Assembly (NCBI RefSeq): GCF_003583985.1
Contig: NZ_QXML01000005.1
Location: forward strand, 62,001 to 126,000
DNA length: 64,000 nt
Source: Algoriphagus lacus
GTDB taxonomy: Bacteria; Bacteroidota; Bacteroidia; Cytophagales; Cyclobacteriaceae
Direction: 5' to 3'
In this document: piece after piece, positions 18,053-27,884 of the stretch
Layout of the letters: each line of letters opens with the position of its first letter
Numbering within the stretch: the first letter of the stretch is position 1
The notes under the pieces: model-generated
The model's database searches: none
Seen by the model: the letters and a program-made list of their open reading frames with translations, nothing else
Told to the model about the DNA's origin: nothing
Translations under genes and position numbers: made by a program

Positions 18053-19156
18053 ATGCTTGATTTTATACTGAACTATGTGGTATGGGACCCGAGTCCCGCA
18101 GTTTTTTCCGGTTTTGAGCGCCTCAGATGGTACAGTTTACTGTTTGCCCTCGGCTTTATCATTTCCCAACAGTTCATGGTCTACTTTTTCCGAAAAGAAG
18201 GTCAGGATGAAAATCTAGTGGATAAACTGACCATTTACATGGTTTTGGCGACCATCATCGGGGCAAGATTGGGACATGTGCTTTTTTATGAACCCGAAAA
18301 ATACCTCAGCAATCCCATTGATATTCTGAAAGTTTGGGAAGGTGGTCTGGCCTCGCACGGTGCTGCCATTGCTATACTTTTCGCACTTTGGCTCTATTCC
18401 AAACGGACTCCAGGGCAAAGTTACCTTTGGGTGGTGGATCGAATTGTAATTGTAACAGCCATGACCGGAGCAATGATCCGGGTGGGAAATTTGATGAATT
18501 CTGAAATCGGAGGAAAAGATACCGGCACTGACAGCGGGTTTGTCTTTGCTTACGACACCGAGGATATTTTGAACACCTTGAAAGTCCCTATCGAATCGAT
18601 TGAGGCCTACAAGCCTGAAGACCGGTCCGGTGAATTACAGGGAAATGGAGTAGTTCCGGTGAATTTTGACTTAAAAATCAACAAAGGAAACTTCTCCAAA
18701 GAAGACCTCAGTTCCATTCTGGAACGTGACATCAAATACGCCTTGACTCAATTTAGTTCGTCAAAAGAATACTTGGCAGAACCAGTCGAAAGTCCTCTGA
18801 ATTTTGAAATCTCAGAGCAACCGGATGGATATTTGGTCACGGTAAAAACATTCGGTAGGGCAAAATACCCGACACAAATCTATGAAGCTGCATCCTATTT
18901 TGTAATCTTCCTGGTCTTGCTCGGGCTTTGGGCAAAATACAAAGCCAGGTTGCCCGAAGGATTACTTCTTGGACTGTTCCTGATTTCGGTTTTTGGAATG
19001 CGCTTCGTTTGGGAGTTTCTGAAGGAAGTTCAGGTGGATTTTGAGCAATCCATGCAGTTTAATATGGGCCAACTCCTGAGTATTCCGCTGGTGATCATCG
19101 GAGTGATTCTGGTGGCTAGAGCTTTGAAAAACGGGATCAAGCCGGAGAAATCTTAG
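18053..19156 (+). CDS. lgt: Prolipoprotein diacylglyceryl transferase
   Basis: An integral inner-membrane enzyme that attaches diacylglycerol to the lipobox Cys of prolipoproteins. Recognisable elements are [23 protein letters not shown], the signature [16 protein letters not shown] and YPTQIYEA. At 367 residues it is longer than the usual 260-300; the extra length is a soluble insert of about 95 residues (roughly 160-255) between the signature and YPTQIYEA, which should lie on the periplasmic side. Similar inserts occur in other Bacteroidota Lgt proteins as far as I recall. Its last four bases overlap yidD, which runs the other way. Confidence 0.94.
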   Translation: MLDFILNYVVWDPSPAVFSGFERLRWYSLLFALGFIISQQFMVYFFRKEGQDENLVDKLTIYMVLATIIGARLGHVLFYEPEKYLSNPIDILKVWEGGLASHGAAIAILFALWLYSKRTPGQSYLWVVDRIVIVTAMTGAMIRVGNLMNSEIGGKDTGTDSGFVFAYDTEDILNTLKVPIESIEAYKPEDRSGELQGNGVVPVNFDLKINKGNFSKEDLSSILERDIKYALTQFSSSKEYLAEPVESPLNFEISEQPDGYLVTVKTFGRAKYPTQIYEAASYFVIFLVLLGLWAKYKARLPEGLLLGLFLISVFGMRFVWEFLKEVQVDFEQSMQFNMGQLLSIPLVIIGVILVARALKNGIKPEKS

Positions 19157-19377
19157 GGAACTGGATCATGGCCATGCCCACCCCAAGGATGACATCGGCC
19201 AATTCTTTTGAACCCCAACAGACCGCCTTTGAGTATTCCGTGTTTCAGCACAGCCTCTTTCATGTATTGACTACAGGTGGGAGTAAAACGGCAGCTTGCG
19301 GGAAACAACGGAGATATGACATATTGATAGACCAAGACTGGAAATATGGCTATCTTTCTCAGGTAGGTTTTAAACAT
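19153..19377 (-). CDS. yidD: Membrane protein insertion efficiency factor YidD
   Basis: A 74-residue YidD homologue. [18 protein letters not shown] and the C-terminal [14 protein letters not shown] are diagnostic. YidD is a small amphipathic inner-membrane-associated protein that assists YidC in insertion. It is normally beside rpmH/rnpA/yidC but here is convergent with lgt, overlapping it by four bases. Confidence 0.93.
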   Translation of the reverse strand: MFKTYLRKIAIFPVLVYQYVISPLFPASCRFTPTCSQYMKEAVLKHGILKGGLLGFKRIGRCHPWGGHGHDPVP

Positions 19378-19438
19378 TTGTTATACCTTTTAGTCAGGTA
19401 TTCATCGGTGAAACCAAAATTACTCAATTAGAATTCCA

Positions 19439-20884
19439 TTGATTTCGATTTTAAAAAATATCCTCCTTTTTACATTTTTCGCCCTCTTTTTGGGAATTGG
19501 GGAGATCAAAGCACAGGATACCACATTGGAACCTGTGAATCCACCTATTCCTGAACGGGTAAAGGTGAACAACATTTTCATTGTGGGTAATGAAAAAACC
19601 CAAAAAAGTATCATCCTTCGCGAAATCGACTTTGTCACGGATTTCTATTACGAGTGGAATACTTTCCTTGGAATTATCAAGGCTGACCAACAAAAAATCT
19701 ACAATCTGAGACTTTTCACCGAAGTGGAAATCACACCGCTTTTCACTTCAGCAGATGAAGTGGAAATCCTGATTTCAGTCAAAGAGCGCTGGTATGTGCT
19801 TCCTTCGGTCATCTTTCAGCTGGCAGATCGAAACTTTTCGGAATGGTGGACCAATCAGGGCAGAGATTGGTCACGCGTGAATTACGGGGTAAAAATCAAC
19901 CACAGCAATGTGGGGGGGAGAAATGAAAAACTCCGGTTTTCAGGTCAACTTGGTTTTACAAAAGGATTGGATATCCTTTATTCCAAGCCATACATTGACA
20001 AAAAGCAAAAGCACGGACTCGCTGTTCAGGTAACTTATGCCGATCAGAAGACTATTCCCATTAAATCTGCTGACAATAGGCAGGTCTTTTACACCAATGA
20101 GACTGAAGATGTCCTTCGGAAAAATTTCAATGCAGCCTTGAGATATACCCACAGGAGGACTTTTTACAATTTTCACTTTCTGACTTTGGGATACAACAGA
20201 ACCTGGATCAGTCCTGATGTACTGCTGGAAAACCCGGCCTATTTTCAGCATGACAGTAATGATCTGAGGTACTTATACTTGCAGTATTCCTTCCGGCATG
20301 ACAAACGGGATAATATTGCCTATGCCACTCAGGGGGAACTCCTTCAGCTCACTGCCACCAAGTATGGTATTTTCTATACTGAAGAAATTGATGAGGTAGA
20401 GGTAAATATTGTAGCCAACAAGTACTTCCCGATCAATGATAAATTTCATTTCGCAACCGGCTTGACAGGGGTTTGGTTCTTGAGCCCAGCTCAACCCTAC
20501 CCTTTGGTCAGAGGCATAGGGTATTCACCCAATTTTATCCGAGGTTATGAATTGAACGTCATCGAGGGACAGCAACTCTACGTTCATAAAAACAGTCTGA
20601 GGTATAAACTCCTGGATTTGTCATTTGACATTTCACGGTTTATGCCCGTGGATCAATTCAATACGGTGCCTTTCCGAATGTACATCAGCGGAAACTTTGA
20701 CCACGGTACTGTTACTGACCGTAACTTTCTTCCTGAAAATGCGCGCCTGACCAACAAATATCTGTTTGGCTATGGAGCTGGGCTCGATATTGTGGGGATT
20801 TATGACGTGGTTCTTCGCTTCGAATATTCGCTCAACAATCAGAATGAAGGAAATTTCTTTTTCAACTTCCGGGCTCCTTTCTGA
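19439..20884 (+). CDS. BamA/TamA-like outer-membrane protein with POTRA domain
   Basis: A 481-residue outer-membrane protein. A signal peptide ends near residue 25 (IKAQ). One POTRA-like domain follows (about 40-120, VNNIFIVGNEKTQKSIILREIDF), then a beta-barrel of alternating aromatic strands ending in Phe (FNFRAPF), the usual C-terminal signature for Bam-dependent barrels. This resembles the short BamA/TamA branch of Bacteroidota rather than the essential multi-POTRA BamA. No ATG lies between the upstream stop (TGA at 19409) and the signal peptide; TTG at 19439 is the best start. It begins the envelope cluster 19439-26345. Confidence 0.85.
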   Translation: MISILKNILLFTFFALFLGIGEIKAQDTTLEPVNPPIPERVKVNNIFIVGNEKTQKSIILREIDFVTDFYYEWNTFLGIIKADQQKIYNLRLFTEVEITPLFTSADEVEILISVKERWYVLPSVIFQLADRNFSEWWTNQGRDWSRVNYGVKINHSNVGGRNEKLRFSGQLGFTKGLDILYSKPYIDKKQKHGLAVQVTYADQKTIPIKSADNRQVFYTNETEDVLRKNFNAALRYTHRRTFYNFHFLTLGYNRTWISPDVLLENPAYFQHDSNDLRYLYLQYSFRHDKRDNIAYATQGELLQLTATKYGIFYTEEIDEVEVNIVANKYFPINDKFHFATGLTGVWFLSPAQPYPLVRGIGYSPNFIRGYELNVIEGQQLYVHKNSLRYKLLDLSFDISRFMPVDQFNTVPFRMYISGNFDHGTVTDRNFLPENARLTNKYLFGYGAGLDIVGIYDVVLRFEYSLNNQNEGNFFFNFRAPF

Positions 20885-20954
20885 TTTTCAATCGATTAAT
20901 TTTCAAAAACTCAGGAATTAACTAAATTAGGTTCAGTCTTTTTTATTGAACCTG

Positions 20955-21776
20955 ATGAAGCAACTCTTTTTTTTCTGCTTCTGGTTTTGGGCAATTCAAT
21001 TAGTCACAGCCCAAACCGATCCCCTCACTCAAGCCCATGGAGCGAGAAGTCAAGGAATTGGGAATATCCGGATTCATCTTCCTGATTCTTGGGCCTACTT
21101 TAATAATATCGGAGCCTTGGACCGCATGGAGGAAACCGAAATCGGGGTAGGATTTGACCATCGATTTGGGCTTCAGGAATTGAGTACGGTCGATCTGGCT
21201 TTGGGATGGAAGAATGACTTTGGTACGGTTGGTCTTGGAATTTCCCGGTTTGGAGGAAAACTTTTCAACCAACAACTGCTTGGCATCGGGTTTTCCAATA
21301 CGCTTGGGATTGTGAGTTTGGGAGCTAAAATCGATTGGTTTCAAACCCAAATCGAAGGATTTGGAACTGGAAACGCCTTCATTTTTTCATTGGGAGGTGT
21401 CGCTGAACTTGGGCCGAAGTTTTTCCTTGGCGCAAATTTTTCAAATCTCAACCGGGCCAAAGTCAGTCAAAACAGTGAGCAAAGACTCGCTACTAGTGTT
21501 CAATTGGGAATCTCATACTTACCCAGTGAATCGCTCAGAATTCTGGCTGAGGTGGAAAAAGACATTGACCTAAATCCCGTGTTCAAAGCCGGAATCGAAT
21601 ATCAGCTTATTGAGTGGATTATTCTGAGAACCGGTATCAGCAGCAATCCCGCCAGGCTGAGTTTCGGACTTGGTCTGAGAAAAGACCGGTTTGGCTTTGA
21701 CTATGCCTACGGTCAAAACACCTCTTTGGGTAGGACACATCACTTAAGTTTGGTCTTGAAACTTGGAAAGCCATGA
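20955..21776 (+). CDS. PorV/PorQ-like outer-membrane beta-barrel protein
   Basis: A 273-residue exported protein: a signal peptide ending LVTAQ, then GARSQGIGNIRIHLPDSWAYFNN, which resembles the start of the FadL/PorV barrel family, then glycine- and aromatic-rich strands. PorV-type proteins serve type IX secretion or small-molecule passage; no other type IX genes are seen here, so the role is open. The frame opens at a TTG (20946), but the ATG at 20955 gives a normal signal peptide and is preferred. Its stop overlaps the next gene's ATG (ATGA, 21773-21776), so the two barrels are probably made together. Confidence 0.75.
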   Translation: MKQLFFFCFWFWAIQLVTAQTDPLTQAHGARSQGIGNIRIHLPDSWAYFNNIGALDRMEETEIGVGFDHRFGLQELSTVDLALGWKNDFGTVGLGISRFGGKLFNQQLLGIGFSNTLGIVSLGAKIDWFQTQIEGFGTGNAFIFSLGGVAELGPKFFLGANFSNLNRAKVSQNSEQRLATSVQLGISYLPSESLRILAEVEKDIDLNPVFKAGIEYQLIEWIILRTGISSNPARLSFGLGLRKDRFGFDYAYGQNTSLGRTHHLSLVLKLGKP

Positions 21777-23866
21777 GGGTAATAGTAGGCCTTTCCCTCT
21801 GTTTTTTCCTTTCAATTGGAGCTTTTGCACAAAGTCCTCCTAAGCCTCCCATCGATTTGGAGACATTCATTGAGCGGCTTTTTCCAGTTCAGGAGGAAGA
21901 CATCGATTATGAATCAATTTATGAGGTCCTGTTCCAGTTATACCAAAACCCCATTGACATCAACAGAGCAGATTCCGAAATCCTCCAAGCCACCTATCTA
22001 CTCAATCCTTCGCAAATCAGTAGCCTGATTACTTATCGAAACAGGTTTGGTCCCTTACTTTCCCTCTATGAACTTCAGGCAGTTCCGGAATTTGACCTTC
22101 AGACGATCGAAAATCTTATTCCATTTATTACGATCGGCAATTCGGGAATAAGAAGTAAAAAATTCTGGGAAAGGGTCAAGGAAGAAGAACAAGCCTATGT
22201 GCTACTAAGGCATCAGCGAACCTGGGAAACGCGGAGAGGATTTACGGCGGCCGACACCAATGCCAACGGGACGATTTCCAGTAGGTATTTAGGCGACCCC
22301 AACAACATCTACCTGAGATTCCGGATCCAACACGCCAGGGATTTCAGTTTGGGAATCACCTTGGACAAGGATGCCGGCGAGCAATTTACCTGGGATGGAA
22401 AAACGGCCCGATATGGATTCAACTTTTTTTCCTTTCACTTTACCCGATACTTTGTAGGAAAATGGAAAACCATTGCGTTAGGGGATTTTCAGGCTTCTTT
22501 TGGACAGGGACTGGTATTTGGAGCAGGGTATACCTTGGGAAAAGGGGCCGAAACGGTCCCGACTGTCCGTAGAAGTAGCATCGGAATATTGCCTTACACT
22601 GCAGCGCTGGAGTTTGGATTTTTCCGAGGAATTGGTGCCACTCGACAATTCAAAAACTGGCAAGTTTCACTTATTGCCTCCCACAATGCCCGGGATGGAC
22701 GGATCTCCATTTCGGTTGATAGCTTGGAATCCCAAAATGAAATCATCAGCTCATTCAATCAATCCGGACTTCATCGCACGTCCAGCGAACTTTCTACCAA
22801 AAATCAATTTAGAGAAACCAACTTAGGCGGAAATGTCCAGTATTCTCATCATTCCGGGAGATTTCAACTCGGAGCAAATTCCCTCTATACCCAATTTGAT
22901 AGGCCTTGGATTCGAACTCCCCAACTATACAATCAATTTGAATTTGGGGGGCAAAGCAATTCGGTTTCAAGTGTGTATGCTAACTACAACTGGAAAAACT
23001 TCTTACTTTTTGGGGAGTCTGCAATTTCCCAAAGCGGCGGCACCGGTTCGGTTTTGGGATTTGTTAGCAGCCTGAGCAAACAGGTGGACTTCTCCTTCCT
23101 GTGGAGAAAATACGACCGGGATTTTCACAGCTTTTATGCATCCGGATTTGCGGAGAATACCCGACCCATCAACGAGCAAGGCCTGTATATCGGAATCCAA
23201 ATCAAACCTGAAAAACGTTGGAAAATCAATGCTTACTACGATTTATTTAAGTTTCCATGGCTACGGTATCGAGTCTATGCCCCATCAGAAGGATACGAAT
23301 GGCTAACCCGCATTACTTATCAGCCCAGCAGGAATTTGATTGCATTCATCCAAATCAGGGAAGAGCAAAAGGATAGAAATCTAAGCGACAGCGGTGAGCC
23401 TTCTCTGCCCTATTTGGTTAAGCCTGTAAAAAAACAAAATGGCCTGATCAGTTTGGAAACCCAACCCAATAAAAACCTTTTCCTTAGATCCCGAATCTTG
23501 ATCAGTCAGGTAAAAATCGAGGATAAAATCACCCACGGCTTTATGATTCTTCAGGATGTGCAATACGGAAAAGAACGATGGAGACTGACTGGAAGACTCG
23601 CGCTTTTTGACGCAGAAACTTACGACAATAGATTGTATGCCTTCGAAAACAATGTGCTTTGGACCTTTTCGATCCCTGCATTTTCCGGGCAAGGCATGCG
23701 CTACTACCTCCTGGGCCAATACCAGATTACCCCAAAACTAACCGCGTACCTAAGATGGTCACGGACAGTTTACACCGATCGGGAAGTGATTAGCAGTGGA
23801 CTACAGACCATTGAAGCACCCCATCAGACAGACACGGCGCTGATGCTCCGATATTTTCTTCGGTGA
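21773..23866 (+). CDS. Outer-membrane barrel with N-terminal helix-hairpin-helix domain
   Basis: A 697-residue exported protein. After the signal peptide (cut near Ala19-Gln20) comes a helix-hairpin-helix region at about residues 60-118 (DINRADSEILQATYLLNP, then LSLYELQAVPEFD), the ComEA-like motif usually linked to DNA binding. The remaining 570 residues are beta-rich with many aromatics and end in LMLRYFLR, consistent with a large outer-membrane barrel. This fusion is, to my knowledge, widespread in Bacteroidota but not functionally explained. DNA binding in the periplasm is a possibility only. It is translationally coupled to the PorV-like gene. Confidence 0.78.
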   Translation: MRVIVGLSLCFFLSIGAFAQSPPKPPIDLETFIERLFPVQEEDIDYESIYEVLFQLYQNPIDINRADSEILQATYLLNPSQISSLITYRNRFGPLLSLYELQAVPEFDLQTIENLIPFITIGNSGIRSKKFWERVKEEEQAYVLLRHQRTWETRRGFTAADTNANGTISSRYLGDPNNIYLRFRIQHARDFSLGITLDKDAGEQFTWDGKTARYGFNFFSFHFTRYFVGKWKTIALGDFQASFGQGLVFGAGYTLGKGAETVPTVRRSSIGILPYTAALEFGFFRGIGATRQFKNWQVSLIASHNARDGRISISVDSLESQNEIISSFNQSGLHRTSSELSTKNQFRETNLGGNVQYSHHSGRFQLGANSLYTQFDRPWIRTPQLYNQFEFGGQSNSVSSVYANYNWKNFLLFGESAISQSGGTGSVLGFVSSLSKQVDFSFLWRKYDRDFHSFYASGFAENTRPINEQGLYIGIQIKPEKRWKINAYYDLFKFPWLRYRVYAPSEGYEWLTRITYQPSRNLIAFIQIREEQKDRNLSDSGEPSLPYLVKPVKKQNGLISLETQPNKNLFLRSRILISQVKIEDKITHGFMILQDVQYGKERWRLTGRLALFDAETYDNRLYAFENNVLWTFSIPAFSGQGMRYYLLGQYQITPKLTAYLRWSRTVYTDREVISSGLQTIEAPHQTDTALMLRYFLR

Positions 23867-23930
23867 TTTTCCATAATTGGTGGTGAAGTCCCTCTGCTTT
23901 TTGATAATTTAGGACAAAGCAAAATCCCCT

Positions 23931-26345
23931 ATGAACAAAACACGTTACCTTCTCAGTTTTTTAATGCTTTTGGCAATTTCAGGTTATTCCCAAAACCTGG
24001 ATTTAAGCAAAATGAGCAAAAAAGACGGATTTGTGCCCTTTTACCTGGATGAGGAAAAAGGCAAAATCTACCTGGAAATATCCTCCCTGGACAAGGAATT
24101 CCTCTATGTCAATTCCCTGACCGCCGGAGTTGGCTCAAACGACATCGGATTGGATCGCGGACAGCTGGGAGAAGATCGGCTGGTGGAATTTCGCCGGACG
24201 GGAAACAAGATCTTTTTGGTTCATAAAAATGTGGGATACCGGGCGTACACCTCCAACCCATATGAAGCCAAATCCATCCAGGATGCCTTTGCGGAGTCTA
24301 TTCTTTGGGGCTTTGAAATCGTGCAGAAAGACGGTGACAAGTTTATCGTTGAGGCTACCAACTTTTACCTCCAAGATGCACATGGGGTAAGTGAAACCCT
24401 TTCCCGATCCCGACAAGGCACTTATCGGGTGGATGCCAGTCGGTCTGGACTGTATTTTCCCATGACCAAAAATTTCCCAAAAAACACGGAAGTAGAGGCG
24501 ACTATTACCTTAACCGGTACCGGGGCGGGAGCCTACCTACGATCTGTGACTCCAACGCCTGAAGCGGTAAGCGTACGGATGAGACATTCATTTATAGAGC
24601 TTCCTGACCTGTATGCCATGCGGAAGTTTGATCCACGGGCAGGGTATTTTTTCATTAGCTATCAGGATTATACCACTCCCATTGCAGAGCCTATCGTGAA
24701 GCGCTTCATCTCCCGCCACCGCTTGGAGAAAAAAGACCCAAATGCAGCTGTTTCTGAAGTAGTCGAGCCGATCGTATACTACCTCGACAGAGGAACTCCG
24801 GAGCCAGTTGCTTCGGCTTTGATCGAAGGAGGAAACTGGTGGGCACAGGCATTTGAGGCTGCCGGCTTTAAAAATGCCTTTCGGGTCGAATTGGCTCCAG
24901 AAGGAATGGACCTCATGGATGTGCGTTACAATGTCATTCAGTGGATTCATCGGTCCACCCGTGGTTGGTCCTATGGATCAAGTGTGCGGGATCCAAGGAC
25001 AGGAGAAATTCTTAAAGGACAGGTTTCCTTGGGTTCACTGCGCGTAAGACAGGATTACCTGATCGCTCAAGGTTTGTTGCAGCCCTTCGAGGAAGGTAAA
25101 CCTGCTGATCCAAAAATGATGGAAATGGCTCTAAACCGACTGAAGCAACTTTCTGCTCATGAGATCGGCCATACCATCGGGGTGGCACACAGCTATGCAA
25201 CCTCTGCTAATGGTCGGGCTTCTGTAATGGATTATCCTCACCCGGTAGTTACGGAAACCGCTAGTGGAGAACTTGACTTTTCCCAGGCGTATGACCTGAA
25301 AATCGGGGAATGGGACAAATGGGCGATCAAATACGGTTACGGAACCCCGGCTCAGGGACAAACAGAAGAGGATTTTTTGGAAAAAACACTTCAGGACACT
25401 TACGCTGCAGGATTTGAATTTATCACGGATTCAGATTCCCGGGATCCAAGTGGGGTACATCCCCGCTCCCACCTTTGGGATAATGGCGCTTCTGCCCCGG
25501 CAGAAATGATGCGCCTGCTTAAGCTCAGAGAAAGCCGCATGAAATCTTTTGGCTTGAATGCTATTCGAACCGGAGAACCAACTGCGATTTTGGAAGAAGT
25601 GTTTGTTCCTCTGTATCTGATGCACCGCTACCAGTTGGAGGCCACCAGCAAGCTAATCGGCGGTGTGGATTACACCTACAAAGTCAAAGGCGATAATCAA
25701 CCGAACCAAAAATGGATTCCTTCAAAGGATCAAAATGAAGCCTTAAGTGCTCTTTTGACGACCATTTCACCTGCTCAACTGGAAGTCCCTGCTGCTGTTT
25801 TGGCATTGATTCCACCAAGGCCTTATGGCTACGGTAGAAACCGAGAAACCTTCCCTTCACGTACCGGACCAACATTTGACCCGATTGCTCCGGCAGAAAA
25901 TATAGTCGATGCAACGTTCAGCTTCCTCTTTGAGAGTGGCCGGATCAACCGAGTTTACCTCCAAAATCTTCAGGACAAATCCTTGCCAGGATTCGAGACT
26001 GTTTTGAACCAAATCACTGCACAGGTTTTTTCCAATACAATGCCGGGAGGATTGAAAGAGGAAATCAAACTGATGACCGAAGCCAAATACGTGGATCATT
26101 TGATTGCGCTTTCCAAAGACGCCAATGCTTCCCAGACGGTGAGAGCTATCACTCGGATGCATCTGGAGAAAATCAGCGACATGACTTCCGGCAGCGGGAT
26201 ACTCCTGGCCCATCGGACGTATCTAAACGATAAAATCGATACTTACCTGGAACTTCCGGAAGAATTGACCGCTCAGCAAGTGCTCAAAATTCCTGACGGT
26301 GCACCTATTGGGTTGGAAGAAATGAGTTGTGATTTCGATTATTGA
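23931..26345 (+). CDS. Exported zinc-dependent metalloprotease (metzincin)
   Basis: An 804-residue exported protease of the large Bacteroidota zinc-dependent family carrying DUF5117/DUF5118-type regions. The zinc site is HEIGHTIGVAH with His410, Glu411, His414 and His420, and the Met-turn is at Met433 (SVMDYPHP), both defining metzincins. A signal peptide ends near residue 20 (SGYSQ). Upstream segments such as FLYVNSLTAGVGSNDIGLDRG are typical of the family. Substrate unknown; location periplasm or surface. It ends the envelope cluster and is followed by a terminator six bases past the stop. Confidence 0.9.
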   Translation: MNKTRYLLSFLMLLAISGYSQNLDLSKMSKKDGFVPFYLDEEKGKIYLEISSLDKEFLYVNSLTAGVGSNDIGLDRGQLGEDRLVEFRRTGNKIFLVHKNVGYRAYTSNPYEAKSIQDAFAESILWGFEIVQKDGDKFIVEATNFYLQDAHGVSETLSRSRQGTYRVDASRSGLYFPMTKNFPKNTEVEATITLTGTGAGAYLRSVTPTPEAVSVRMRHSFIELPDLYAMRKFDPRAGYFFISYQDYTTPIAEPIVKRFISRHRLEKKDPNAAVSEVVEPIVYYLDRGTPEPVASALIEGGNWWAQAFEAAGFKNAFRVELAPEGMDLMDVRYNVIQWIHRSTRGWSYGSSVRDPRTGEILKGQVSLGSLRVRQDYLIAQGLLQPFEEGKPADPKMMEMALNRLKQLSAHEIGHTIGVAHSYATSANGRASVMDYPHPVVTETASGELDFSQAYDLKIGEWDKWAIKYGYGTPAQGQTEEDFLEKTLQDTYAAGFEFITDSDSRDPSGVHPRSHLWDNGASAPAEMMRLLKLRESRMKSFGLNAIRTGEPTAILEEVFVPLYLMHRYQLEATSKLIGGVDYTYKVKGDNQPNQKWIPSKDQNEALSALLTTISPAQLEVPAAVLALIPPRPYGYGRNRETFPSRTGPTFDPIAPAENIVDATFSFLFESGRINRVYLQNLQDKSLPGFETVLNQITAQVFSNTMPGGLKEEIKLMTEAKYVDHLIALSKDANASQTVRAITRMHLEKISDMTSGSGILLAHRTYLNDKIDTYLELPEELTAQQVLKIPDGAPIGLEEMSCDFDY

Positions 26346-26350
26346 ATGGA

Positions 26351-26377
26351 AAGCCGGGTGATGAGCCCGGTTTTTTT
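26351..26377 (+). terminator. Rho-independent terminator after the metzincin gene
   Basis: CCGGG (26354-26358) and CCCGG (26366-26370) form the core stem, extended by A-T and G-T pairs, and seven T follow. Confidence 0.85.
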
Positions 26378-26486
26378 ATTTCAAATGCAACTTCTAAAAA
26401 TTTCTATGCGCCATATTGATTACTATTACTTTAACTTTAAAATAACAGCAACCCTCCTCAACCTCCATTTTTGATTTTTTAAAAGT

Positions 26487-27860
26487 ATGAGCGCTACAAA
26501 AAAAAGATGCTTCGTAGTCATGGGTTTTGGGATCAAAACCGACTACATCAACGGGCGAAAACTCGACCTCAACAAATCCTATCGCCTCCTGATCAAACCG
26601 GTAGTAGAAGCCAAAGGAATCGAATGTGTCCGAGCTGATGAAATCACTCACTCGGGGTCAATCGATGTACAGATGTACCAGGAATTACTCCAGGCTGATT
26701 TGGTTATCGCCGATTTGTCCACCCTCAATGCCAATGCGCTCTATGAATTGGGCGTAAGACATGCTCTACGTCCATACACCACGATTGTGATTTCGGAAAA
26801 CAAACTCATGTATCCTTTTGATCTGAACCACGTGGTCATCCACAGCTATCAGCACCTTGGGGATGCAATTGATTATGAAGAGGTGGAGCGATTCCGAGCT
26901 GCTTTGGGAAATGTAATTCAAACTGTGGTGGACAAAAATGAAGCAGACAGTCCGGTCTATACCTACCTCAACTCCCTCATTCCTCCAAAATTGCAGGCTG
27001 AAATCGAAAAGGCTGTAAGTGAATCTGAGAAAAAAGAAGCCGAACCCGAGGTTGGGAAAGCACTTTCACTCATAATTCAGGAAGCAGAGGATGCCATCGA
27101 ATCAAAGAATTTTGCCAAAGCCAGAGATCTTTTTCAGACGGCTGTTTTTCTTTCCGGTAGCCATACCGGCCAAAAAGACACTTACCTCATCCATCGCTTG
27201 GCTTTTACGACTTACAAGGCAGCCCAGCCGGATTTGGTGACTTCTCTCTACAAATCTCTTGAACTTCTTAAATCCATTGATTTGGATCACACCAATGACC
27301 CGGAGACGGTGTCCTCTGCTGGAGCGGTGGAAAAGAAGCTTTACGAAAGCGGAGAAGGCGATGAACACCTGGAAAATTCCATCCTGTATTACCAGCGGAG
27401 CTATTACTTGCTCAACAACCGGTATAACGGAATAAACTTGGCCATGACGTTGATTTACCATGCCACTTCCAATCTGGTCAAATCCGATCAGGATCGAATT
27501 GCCGATTTGATTTTTGCGCAACGGACTTGGAAGCGAGTTCTTTATCTGTGCGAGCGAGATTGGGCGATGATCGAGCAAAAAGAAAAAAATGACCTACCGC
27601 TGATCAATGCAGGAGGCAAAGATGGACAGGAACTTCAGGAATATTACAACACCCAGAAATACTGGATTTTAGTCAATCGGGCAGAGGCTTCTTTCGGCTT
27701 GGGGGATTTTGGCATGTTCGAAAAATTTAAAGAGGAGTCCAAAAATATCCCTCAACACACTTGGCAACTCGAAAGCTTTACTGAACAAATGGGTAAATTG
27801 TCAGCAGAATTGAAAAAAGTAGGTCATCTCCTCGAACCAAAATGGGTTGCACCGAATTAA
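26487..27860 (+). CDS. TIR-like/deoxyribosyltransferase-like domain fused to TRAFs-binding-type helical repeats
   Basis: A 457-residue soluble protein. Residues 1-150 form a Rossmann-like domain: CFVVMGFG at 8-15, RADE at 49-52, and ADLVIADLS followed by NANALYELGVRHAL up to residue 94; Glu87 is in the place of the catalytic Glu of nucleoside 2-deoxyribosyltransferases and TIR NAD-hydrolysing domains. A charged linker (about 165-190) leads to helical repeats (190-457) resembling the TRAFs-binding domain (formerly DUF4071) found in animal ASK-type MAP3 kinases. Such architectures have been placed among prokaryotic conflict and signalling proteins. No membrane segment or signal peptide. An M3 peptidase gene follows after 24 bases. 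The domain assignment is by eye. Confidence 0.72.
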   Translation: MSATKKRCFVVMGFGIKTDYINGRKLDLNKSYRLLIKPVVEAKGIECVRADEITHSGSIDVQMYQELLQADLVIADLSTLNANALYELGVRHALRPYTTIVISENKLMYPFDLNHVVIHSYQHLGDAIDYEEVERFRAALGNVIQTVVDKNEADSPVYTYLNSLIPPKLQAEIEKAVSESEKKEAEPEVGKALSLIIQEAEDAIESKNFAKARDLFQTAVFLSGSHTGQKDTYLIHRLAFTTYKAAQPDLVTSLYKSLELLKSIDLDHTNDPETVSSAGAVEKKLYESGEGDEHLENSILYYQRSYYLLNNRYNGINLAMTLIYHATSNLVKSDQDRIADLIFAQRTWKRVLYLCERDWAMIEQKEKNDLPLINAGGKDGQELQEYYNTQKYWILVNRAEASFGLGDFGMFEKFKEESKNIPQHTWQLESFTEQMGKLSAELKKVGHLLEPKWVAPN

Positions 27861-27884
27861 TTTCCAAACAGATTACCTAGTATC

